DNA of 64,000 nucleotides from Metopolophium dirhodum (Eukaryota > Arthropoda > Insecta > Hemiptera > Aphididae), in the NCBI RefSeq assembly GCF_019925205.1, contig NC_083562.1, forward strand, positions 12,276,001 to 12,340,000, written 5' to 3'. Numbering within the stretch: position 1 is the stretch's first letter; every line of letters starts with the position of its first letter. The position numbers were made by a program, and so were the translations under genes. This document shows positions 24,841-35,011 of the stretch, in pieces. The notes under the pieces are model-generated. The model made no database searches. It was not told where the DNA came from and saw nothing but the letters and a program-made list of their open reading frames with translations.

Positions 24841-27800
24841 ACCTGTGGTATATAACAAAAATAAACAGTTCTATACTCTGTACGACTGTACTCGTGTGTA
24901 TACATTATTATAACACAGTATACATTACATAGTTATTATACGGACGGATGAGATATTCTGCATCGTACTAAATAATAATAATAATAATAATATATATTAT
25001 GCAATCCATAGGTACGAATGCTGCAGGACTTATTATTAAAAGTTAATCTGATTCCCACAAATTCGTTTGTTTTCAAATTACCGTTCAAGGTTATAATAAC
25101 GTAGGACAATCTCAAGCATGACGTTATAGGTACGCGTATTAAATAATTTATGTATGCCTACTGCAGGTAAATTATATTATATCGGTGAGAAAATGAATTC
25201 GCTCTATGATGTCAAGACGTGCATTTTTCGTACGTTATCGACATGGCTTAAGTCACAGGTTATGCAGATTGTGCAGCAATTATACATGAATAATTATTTA
25301 TATAGGTAAAAATAAACGCTCACAGTCCACACGGCAGTAATGTCTTGTCCCATCGGGGGATCCCCTAAACGTTAAGTTTATTGAAAAGAATTTCTAAATA
25401 TGCGGTTAGCCACAACGTAGTACGTATGCGGTACCGCATCCATATCAACATTGATCTTGTATAGTGGGTATTAGACGGGTTTCTAGAACCAACTATATCA
25501 TAATAAATACATTTAGTGTACTAAAGTAATAAAATAACGTAATAATGTAAAGGTATGAGCGCGTGTGTTGCCACGTTGGTATATAATATAATATAATAAT
25601 CCAGGACGCCCGGACAAGTAAGTGTAACGATCGAAAGATATTTCATTGTACAAAAATAAAGATGTGCGCACGGCAGAGAACACACCTTCCAATTCCGAAC
25701 CGGTGTCGTCAATATATTATAAAAACAAGATTATAATGCATAATATAATATAATCAATCAATTAATAATTTCTCGTTCACGCGTTTACTGCCATATATTA
25801 TTATTACTTATTAATGGCTATTATAACAATATCATGATCGTACCTACGATGTTATTACTATTATTATTATTTATAAATTATAACGTTATTATGTAGGCAA
25901 GTGGAACTGTTACGTGGCGGTATTCTCTTTATTGTGTGTATTTTTTTTTAAATGTACCTACGTTTTAATTTTCGGGTTTGTATTTTTTTCTTGTAAATCG
26001 TACGAGGGGCAACCGCCGTGTAGATTTGATGACCGGGAAGGGTTCTCCCTCGTTGGTGTACAGTTTAACGACGTCCAAATACGGAAGGTTGGAATATTAT
26101 ATTATAATATACGTACCACGACGGAATCGTATGTAAAGGACTGCCGCCGAGTGTTGTTCTCTTGAGGTTTTATATGGACGACGACCGACGACGGTCGTAT
26201 TATTATTAATACGACCCTCGAACCCATAACATTTCTTCTACATAATACAGCGTTGGAAATGTTAAGAGCAGACCGAACGGATTTTATTATATTTTTTAGT
26301 TTCGTTTATACCCCCCAGGCCCCACCCATCCCATCAATAACCCGAACAATGGTTCATGTCGTAATAATACTTATATATGTTATGTTCAGCAGATTAAAAG
26401 CAATAAATCGGTGGTGAAATTATTATAATAATAAATAATAATATATATATAATATATTGGTCACGGTCACGAAGTGCAGTTCGAGCTATTACGGTGCGAT
26501 TTAATTTAAATCGTGTCAGGGGTTAAAAAATACGTTACAATGTTACATTGTAAAGCGCTCCGCATAGTATAGATAAGTAATATTTTCATTGTAAATATGC
26601 ATAGGTAAACCCTTTCACTCACATTGATATTGTCGTAAGAGTCTTAATTAATACAACTTTTTACGATGATTATTATATAATATAAAGTATAATGTTATGT
26701 TCCAGCGTTACAACAACAGGAATAATTAATTTATAAGCCTATAGCCTATAGCCTATATAGTTTTATACCCAACATAATATTTTATAAACACTTATTTTTT
26801 CGATATACGTTTAAGTATTATATTGTAATCTATATTATACTGTATTAATGTACAGGTTAGGTTAGGTACCTGTAAAAAAAAAGGGTAGGTATAAACATTT
26901 AACATAATAAATTACGTTACGTCGTTACTAGTTTATTGCCTAAATAAATCCTTATAAATTCGTGTTACGACGTCGAATAGAGATCGTGTATGAAATATTT
27001 GTAAGCTTGAGTGCGGATGGGATATACCTACGTGCTGGCTACGTATTTTTTTTTTAATCAAGGGCCTACACAATAATAATTACCATTTAATTTACCTTGA
27101 GGTTAGAGTTCCCATATTCAAAATTAAATTATAGCTACGACTGTGTAATTCATAATATGTATGTTTTTGTGAACAGCGTACGCGTAGGTACCGCACGTAT
27201 TATCGTGTTTTCTTATTTAATTACAGCGTGTAATTTTATACGTAAACACGCACCATACGTAAAAATAGCCAAACAATATTCGATTGGAGAATAATGTAAA
27301 ATTCGCGATTTACAACTATCCATTATTTCTACTGAAAATAATCAATGATATTATGTAGTTTATAACGATTAAATTGAATTAGTTTTGTGCTATAATCATA
27401 ATTTTTATAAACATAATTCATAGAAAATAAGTAAACTATAACTTTTGTAGCATCGACGTTTACCATGTGAACTAATTAATGAACACAGTTTATATTAAAC
27501 GATATAGCATTCCTTTTCTTAGCATTCATACTAATAATCATATACTATAGCCTATAGGTACCATAATGTCGTATAATATGCGCTCTATTGACCTCCTTTA
27601 TCAGTCCCTGCTCTTGCGGCATGAGCGACCTTCGGTAAGCGCAGTCATCCGGTATTGTAGACATGTACTCACACACAAACACATACCCTTGCACATACAC
27701 AGAGATACACATAGCATTAAAATGATTAAATACAAAGGATATACTTCCCGTTTAGGTAGTTTATTGTGCGTTCCGGGGAAATATGAGACGATGGGAAAAT

Positions 27801-28270
27801 AATGGTCGTTGCTATGTATTTAAGTGTTTTTCTCATCGTTTTTACATGAAAGGGATTTTGGGTACATGGAAGATGGAGGATGTCACGCCACCCTCTTCGG
27901 CTGGAACGGATTTTCACACGACCATTACGACGTGTACTACAACTGCAGCGTATATGTAGGCACACCGCGAAGATAATATTTGTGCGAGTTTCGGATTTCC
28001 ACACCCTGCTGATGGATGTGGACACGCCCGCGCGTGTGTCAATTTGTAACGGTAAAAATACTTAGACACCTGTATATACGTCAATGTACCTATATAATAT
28101 TATATACGATATAATAGAATATTATATTGGTATTTGATAGTCGTATCTATCTGTGTGAAAACAATATTATGAATAAGAAAAACGCCTCTGGTCAGTGGTC
28201 GGTATATCATATATTATAATAGGCTATTAATTGGCCGCACGTTCGCTGTGCCGAATTTATATATGTAGTT
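24841..28270. other. AT-rich noncoding DNA
   Basis: No gene or complete element recognised. 26730-26755 has three tandem AGCCTAT units; 26856-26872 has two TTAGG-like units, too few to be telomeric. 27850-28045 is GC-richer and open on both strands but without recognisable domains. Confidence 0.35.
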
Positions 28271-28279
28271 TTGTTATTA

Positions 28280-28517
28280 TTTTCGGATTTTTTTTTACCA
28301 GTCCGCGATGTGGGCCGCCCGATTTATTACGACAATTCGGATTTGTTGTTTTCGGTCGGCGGCAGCTGCAGCCTAAATTAATAATTATATTTATTATGCG
28401 TGCGCGCGCGGTCCGCAGGGTTGCTGCCATGTGTGCGGTCTCGACGGGCGAGAGCGCGGAAAAACTGGTTTGTGTGTGGAAACAGAATCTGTGGTGGACC
28501 TATTGGAAACGGAATCG
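28280..28517 (+). promoter_or_regulatory. CpG-rich block ending in a strong donor: second candidate first exon
   Basis: 28300-28517 is rich in CpG (GCGTGCGCGCGCGGTCCGCA, GACGGGCGAGAGCGCGG) and ends GGAATCG before GTGAGTGAGTG at 28518. A TA microsatellite (28575-28597) and further CpG-rich sequence to about 28800 follow. This could be a first exon joined to 34844. A Met frame inside the block (first ATG near 28396) runs past the donor, so coding is not excluded but not supported. Confidence 0.35.
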
Positions 28518-28574
28518 GTGAGTGAGTGCGTGTGTGTGTGTGAGTAGAGGAACGAGACCCGATTGGTATACGCG

Positions 28575-28597
28575 ATATATATATATATATATATATA
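28575..28597. repeat. (TA)n microsatellite
   Basis: About 11 uninterrupted TA units. A similar run of about 11-12 units lies at 32570-32592, and shorter ones at 33888-33904 and 34617-34630. Confidence 0.9.
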
Positions 28598-28799
28598 CAT
28601 ATTACATATATAATACTCGTGGAATATATCGTATATAATATAATGTATAAACGACGCTTCGAACGAAAACACATAAATCCTTTCGGACGACGACGGCGAC
28701 GCGTTTTTTATTTTAGTTTTGTATATAATATAATATAATACGCATCCTCGAGACGCGGGACGACCGAGGACGTTCGAGACCCTCGCACAGACAGATTCT

Positions 28800-31080
28800 C
28801 TTTTTCACACACACGCAGATTTGCCGGTTATGTGTGAGTATAATAACACGGATGAGGGTATCAATCGTTCTCATTGCACTGAGGTTGTGTATTGTTGAAT
28901 CATATATTCATAAAATATGAGCAGCTGGCAGCTGCAGGTCACGGGGCGAGTATATATTTATAATGTCTTATTGATTTTCGATTTTTCGCACGCTCAAGAA
29001 AAATACCTATATGTTTTATACAATATACTCGATAATGCTCTATTTTAATATTTTTTACAAATGTCGTGTATGCAGGAAAAATAATGATACTAGTAACGAC
29101 TAGCAACACATCATCATATTTATGTACCTACTACAATCGGCATTTCAGTACTCGGTCAAAATAAAATAACGATTAAATAGTATATGAATGGTGAATACAG
29201 TGAATATGTTGCATACTCTGTAGCATTCATTGGTAAACATAATATAGTCATAATAGTAGATCGAAAATGTTTTACAGTTTACTGTAGTGATTTGGCGAAG
29301 GACTCGTCTGACCGTATATAACATGTATATATTTTTAACACATTTCTGTGTGCGACGACTACTGTGGCAAACGTGTGTAGCAAGCCTGTGTACTATATAC
29401 ACGTGTATATTATACATAATACGTTTCGATAGCACACGTTGGCGATGGCTCAGTCGATTATGATATTTGTGATCTGAGTTGAACGGTAAATCGTCTTCTA
29501 TACGTGTGCGGTACGGAGGAGTCATCACGGACGCCAAAGTTTTACGACATTATATATAAATATATAAAACATATTATTATTATGCCAAGACGACCGGTTA
29601 ATGAAAAACGGGAAATTTATGTACGACAGAATTATGTATGTATAATAATTATTAATAACATCGTTATTCGTTGTCACCTATATCATTAATTTCTATCATA
29701 TCTATTTATGTTTATATATTAATTTCCTATCATTAATCCACGATACTGCTGGTAAATATATTCGTATATTTCCTCGTCGTAATTTTACGGTTTTAATGAT
29801 CGCTTTCGACTGATTTCAATATATAGGTAAACATAAACCACGGGTTTGCGTGCCTGCTCTGAAGATTACGACGTACCATGGTCAGCTGCAGGTTTATTAT
29901 TGTGTTTATTATACACGCAACGGTTGTGGCTTTTGTTTTCTTTCATCCGATCAGTTTTCTACTTTCAGTAGATACGGTAAATATTTGGAAAGTTTTTCCT
30001 TTTAATATTGTGTATAATAATAGGTGCTCACTAAAATAAACGCATGCGTATAATGGCAAATCTGAACGACTGAACGAGTATTTTGGTAACCTTGACACTG
30101 GTAACCGCACGCCATATAGTGGTAGTGGAGACTTTAACATCAAAAAAAAAAAACGATTTAAATGACGTCACATCAAATTAGCCGTGAAATTAGCGTAGAG
30201 GTTATACCCACTCAAGAGACCGGTTATATTATATATGTGTAATTGTGTACAAACGCGCCGTCTATTAGTCTGGAAAGTCGTTAAAACCGACTACACTTTA
30301 CTCTATACCTACATCTTTAACTAGGGATGTGTTACAGAAGCGTCGTATGTGTATAATATATTATGTGCACACGCACTAATCGATGTAGACGTGTGGCTGT
30401 GTGAGTGTCGAAACTCTTGCGGTCTAATTTTGGCCCTAAACTTGTCCCCTTCAAATTTTGAAATAATTTGGTGAGCACTGAGCACTATACTATATATACC
30501 GTATAACCACATGTTTAACGAACCTGTTATTATAGTATGTATTATAGAAGTATACATAGCATATATGCGGCATGTGCGAGACTAACACATTTTCTAACAT
30601 TAACGTGACAGCAATGTACCAACTCATCGTGTCATATGTGTTTTATGGTCAAAAATCCCCAAAACATTATTTTTAAATATTGTTTTCTCCAAATATAAGT
30701 CGATGACAACTATACTTGACAACGTAATCATCATTGTTCTACACTTAAAAATTAAGCGCGTAATTATAGTAGAGGGAATACAATAAAAAGTATATTATAC
30801 CTATTACCTACTTATACTTTTTCTTGTTTACGATGATATTCTAATGGTGTATATAATACTCACCGTGTATTGTACAACTACGTAGTATACGTTAAAGACC
30901 CGGTACTCAATAGTACTTAATATACATTACTACTAATACTACACCATGAAATATGATATGCTTAGATAATTATAGATGTATAATATAATACAGCGTAGTT
31001 ATACTTATTACTATGCTGTGTTTAAGATGGTAATTTTAAAATAGAACATTTTTACAAGTATATTAATAAGGTTATTCATT
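28800..31080. other. Noncoding DNA
   Basis: Mixed AT-rich sequence. The minus-strand frame over 29145-29537 (130 codons) has no known domain and no splice logic, so I regard it as chance. No repeats matching the families named elsewhere were recognised. Confidence 0.3.
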
Positions 31081-31109
31081 GGTAACATAATATACGGGGT
31101 ATAAAATAG

Positions 31110-31800
31110 TGGGCCTCTATTCATTTGAACAAGTGGATACGTTTTAAATACCCAGGAGTCAAAATAAATATAGGCACAAAAAAACACCCGCTATGGAAAT
31201 TCAGTTAAGAATAAGTACTGAAAACAAATCATATTTGACCATGAACACGATATACAGCTGAGTCAGTTCATCTAGGCTACTTTCCAAAGCTAAAAAAGAA
31301 AAACTGTATAGGTACTTGCTATTTGCCACTGATAGTAATGTATGCAATATGCATGTAAGACATGGGTCACAACACAGGAAGAAGAATTGAAATTACTTAC
31401 CTTCGAAAGAGAAGTTTTGCAGAAAATGCACGGACCTGTTCAAAATCAAATTAGGAGAGACGAATGGTGACGACGACGATGATCTAGAAAGGTTGTACAG
31501 CAATCCAAATATTAGACTGTTCGTAAAAGAAAATGGTTAGAGTGTGCTGAGCCACTGGTGGCTACGTTTGGCAGGCTGAGGAAAATCTTATATGAAACTT
31601 CCTGATCAGAAACCGAACAAGAGAAAGACCTTGCTAGCGGTGCAGGTTAGACAGAGTGAAGAATAGGATATCTCAAATATCGACGAGTCAATACAAATTA
31701 ATCATGCAATGGACCGGGATATAGATGGTTAATTTTTATGGAAGTGCGCAAAAGGCTTCAATGGTCTGTATGGCAATAAAATAATAATAATATGAAGCAT
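31110..31800 (+). pseudogene. LINE 3' end: decayed reverse-transcriptase C-terminus
   Basis: Frameshifted pieces in order: FKYPGVKIN, TWVTTQEEELKLLTFEREVL followed by QKMHGPVQNQIRRDEW, then ERLYSNPNIR, and finally GFNGLYGNK ending in an ATA repeat. They follow the C-terminal order of insect LINE proteins (FKYLGV, ETW, LLTFERKVLRKIFGP, NEEL-type, RLRWAGH). The ATAATAATA run at 31780-31790 fits the simple-repeat tail of such an element, so the true 3' end is at about 31795. Many stops and frameshifts: inactive. Confidence 0.75.
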
Positions 31801-33365
31801 GTATTTTATATAATACGCATGTATATAGAGGAACACATCACACATGTACTGTTTTGTATTTTGTATACCATTAAGACACATGACGTGTCTTATTAAATAA
31901 TAATACTTATTTTAGTTATTGGAACTTCTATTTTTTCCCTGTCGTCAGTGGCGGCTGATGGAACAACTAGAATTTAATGTACATAGCATATTATGCTTAA
32001 ACGTATTATATAACCGAATATAATTTATATTTTAATAATATATAATTTCTGTCTCGGTGCTCGGAAGTTCGAATCATATTTCGTTGGCAATCTTCTATTT
32101 ATTTTCTATTTTACACGTGGCTCCGAATCTCCGATGATGATGGAGGTTAGGTAATGACTGTGACAGTGTGACTTCCAGTGATGAATGGACAAACATGCAT
32201 GGTATATTATATAGATGACTTATTGTAGAAAAGTTATGATGGCTAAATAAATATATGGCAGTAAAAGTGTATATTAGGTTTACGCAGCGTACAATAAAAT
32301 CATACACGGACCGCAAGCGTGTTCGGCCCGTTATAGAAAAAAAATATAGAAAAAAAACTGTTATCTATTTGTACGAAAAATAAATATATCAAATCTATGT
32401 GTATAATACATGCTTTTACCTATAGTTATTGTCACTAATGAAAACGTCATTTCTGCGTGCCCAGTGGTAATATAATGGGACGGGAAACAAATAAATAAAG
32501 AAAGAAAACGATTATTGACGTCGTAGAATTCTTTTCGCCTACCTACCCATTTAAATCATTATTATACACAATATATATATATATATATATATACTTGGAC
32601 CGCTGCGAGCGTAATATGCGCGCACAATACATAGTTGCAGTATATATTATATGTATAGGTCGTACCCATATTATTATAACAGTACGTGGTTACCTCGCGT
32701 GTGGTACTGTGGTATATTATATTATAGTATATTTATTATATATTACAGACTATACAGTCTATGGGTCTATAAAACAACGACGACGGTCCGCTTTCTCGGC
32801 AAAATATATGCGCAAACAAAAAACACATGGTGTAGTGCTACAGTGTATCGTGTATTCGCGTATGCGTGTGTTTGTATACATGGTATATACTATAATATAC
32901 TGTATATAGTGCACCTATATAATATGCGCGTTGTTATTATTATTAAATATACCTCAAACGAAACAACGTGGATTTTAACTCGTTGAACGATATAACCGAA
33001 AAAAATAATTTAATAATTCTAACGGTTCCAGAGCGATATTATATATATACGTCCATCAACTTGCGCGCGCGCCTTATACGTACAATGGCGCGAAATCGAA
33101 TTAATCATAATTTAATATCTCCTCTCACCTTATCGGCCTCGGGGAAAATGCGTTCCAATCGATCCACATAATGTCCATCTCAACATGTGTGTGCACCTAA
33201 CCACCGATCTTTTTACCGTATTCATATAAATATAATAATATAATATATTAGTATAGGTACTGCAGTAACCACTGCCTACTGCTATTACATTTAGGTATAT
33301 AGGTATGTAATGTATTTTATATTATTTAATATTTACATCAATATATTATATATAATACTCTTGTG
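31801..33365. other. Noncoding DNA
   Basis: Includes one CAGTGGCGGCTGATGG end at 31948, similar to the hAT-like MITE ends seen at 1023 and 60346 but without a partner, and a TA microsatellite at 32570-32592. The overlapping plus-strand frames at 32595-33171 are Tyr/Ile-rich and not convincing. Confidence 0.35.
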
Positions 33366-33530
33366 GCTTAGCGCGACGCATTGGCTGAAATCAATCACGC
33401 AACGTGATTGAGAGTAAGTAACGGCCGCTGCTACTAGTTCCCGGATGGGTGACCACCCGGGTCCATAGTGGAAAAAACCTTGCCACACATTCACGTGTTG
33501 CCAACCAACCGTACCAACCATACAATTCCA
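33366..33530 (+). mobile_element. 5S-rRNA-like repeat (possible 5S-derived SINE or LINE tail)
   Basis: The core TACTAGTTCCCGGATGGGTG followed by ACCACCCGGG (33433-33462) resembles the 5S rRNA internal region (TTAGTACTTGGATGGGTGAC, then CGCCTGGGAA). Upstream GAGTAAGTAACGGCCGC loosely resembles the box A area. The ends of a real 5S gene are missing and the rest differs, so it is not a functional 5S gene. Repeats that carry this motif occur in animals as SINE3-type elements; assignment here is tentative. The segment is distinctly GC-rich within AT-rich DNA. Confidence 0.5.
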
Positions 33531-34840
33531 ACCCTTCCAACCGTAACTCTTACAGTATAGCTAATGGCCATAGTTGTCGGGCTCCGTAGGTATACCGTGT
33601 CCATACTCTTATATTTTAAACCACTATTTATTGACATCAAATATTGAAATTTTTGTTCATTATTTTACACTCAAGTCTAGATTCTATATCACTTTTTTCT
33701 AGCTGATATCGCGAAGACACATTATAATTTAGTTGGGAAATAAAGTGTACCTATAATTTGTTTCAATTAGCAAAATTGTGCGTATAGTAATATTGTTTTA
33801 TGATTAGATTGCAGCTAACAATTTTAATAATAGATTCGTGCTATCTTCGATGACTCTACCGACGCCTGACTGTGTGCAATAGTTCTTATATATATATATA
33901 TATACAAACAAAGCAAAATTTAAATAGAAATATTATAATTTATAATATAAACTACAGGTACCTATTAATTTATACTTATGAAAAATCGATACAGAAATTA
34001 CTAATTTATCATTTTTAACTTAAAAAACTCAATAATTGCAATTTCTTATAAATAATTAATTTGCTTAATTATTCAACAACTGATTTTTGTTGATTTTTCA
34101 TCGATTTTTTTTATCGGATGGTGCGTTGAAGTCTCTATACGATTTGTATCTACATAAAAAGTCCGAATAAGAGGATATAATATAATATTAATATATGTCA
34201 CTCCATTGGTAACGTATATCCCACGACATTCCACGCCATATAGACTATAGTACTATACCTACTTAACTACTATATTATCAACTATAATATAGTAGGTATG
34301 TGGTATGTCTTATACGAATACGAGGAATTCTCGCGGCAACGGACAATAACACACTTTTGGTAAAAAATGCATCACGGCGACGACCGCGGCGGTAGGCAAT
34401 CGGAGGATAGGCGGCATAATAGTGTTTTAAGGCGAACGTGAATTCTCCATAAACGAAAATATTCAAATTTTCCACGTGTACCCATCAATTATTGTACGCA
34501 TTTAGTCATTACGCTGCCGGTTTTTTTTTATTCCATAGCCACTGTAGCCAACGCGACGTGTCGTAAATACCTATCTACATCGTTCCTATATTATATATGC
34601 TATAATCATTATCATAATATATATATATATGTGTATACTAAACATACGAGTATAATGGGCATATATATATATATTATTATATCAAGCTCATACAATAATT
34701 TTATACAAAAAAGAAACGCTAGAACGCGGCATATAAAATATTTTATATTGTACCTACAGCGGGACCACATTGTATACCTAAACTACACGTGCCTATAACT
34801 TAAAACGAATTAAAAAAAAATTTCTGTTTTCGTAACATTC
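33531..34840. other. Noncoding DNA upstream of the LZTS-like coding exon 1
   Basis: AT-rich with TA-repeat patches; a GC-richer patch at 34325-34400 (CGGCGACGACCGCGGCGGTA). No promoter motif that I can defend; the region may be intronic if the noncoding first exon lies upstream. Confidence 0.35.
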
Positions 34841-34870
34841 CAGAACCGCTGCAGGTTATGAGTATTGAAC
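34841..34870 (+). other. Probable 3' splice site and short 5' leader of the LZTS-like coding exon 1
   Basis: A pyrimidine-rich run from 34821 ends in TTCCAG at 34843, and a second CAG ends at 34853 (GCAG followed by GTTATG). Either could be the acceptor joining an upstream noncoding exon. The leader left in this exon would be 17-27 nt, too short to be a whole 5' UTR with its own promoter in such AT-rich sequence. Confidence 0.5.
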
Positions 34871-34878
34871 ATGGATAG
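34858..34878 (+). promoter_or_regulatory. Overlapping upstream ORF at the LZTS-like start codon
   Basis: An ATG at 34858 opens a six-codon frame (MSIEHG, then TAG at 34876-34878). It lies in another frame and overlaps the main ATG at 34871. Its context (GTTATGA) has G at -3 but A at +4; the main start (AACATGG) is stronger. Ribosomes that start on the uORF terminate seven bases past the main ATG and would need to back up or reinitiate, so it could damp translation. This assumes the 5' leader includes this segment, which any acceptor at 34843 or 34854 would allow. Confidence 0.5.
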
Positions 34879-35011
34879 CGGCAACGAGACCCTTTTCTCG
34901 GAGGACTCATCGCCCGACTCGGCGCCACCACCGTCGCCTAGCAGTGGTCGAGGGAGCCAACAGCCCACGCCAGCGCCCACCCCGCCGCACATCACTTCTT
35001 CCTTATCCAAG
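34871..35011 (+). CDS. Lzts: LZTS-like exon 1 (coding part), residues 1-47
   Basis: Encodes an acidic then Pro/Ser-rich disordered N-terminus (MDSGNETLFSEDSSPDS, then APPPSPSSGRGS and PTPAPTPP). GC content is far above the flanks. It ends in phase 0 at AAG with donor GTAAACA at 35012. The exon probably begins at 34844, after a pyrimidine-rich tract ending in CAG (34841-34843), so at least one noncoding 5' exon would lie upstream. The next coding exon is 13 kb away. Confidence 0.85.

Noticed and set aside
26856..26872. GGTTAGGTTAGG as a telomeric (TTAGG)n trace
   Set aside because: Only two units; expected by chance and from the common TAGGTACC-type motifs.
28231..28674. Frames on both strands in the CpG-rich block
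   Set aside because: Higher GC lengthens chance frames; none has homology. I keep the block only as a possible first exon or promoter.
32060..32085. GTTCGAATC as the B box of a tRNA gene
   Set aside because: No A box at the right distance and no foldable acceptor stem around it.
33366..33530. A functional 5S rRNA gene
   Set aside because: Only the central region is similar; the 5' and 3' ends that form helix I are absent.
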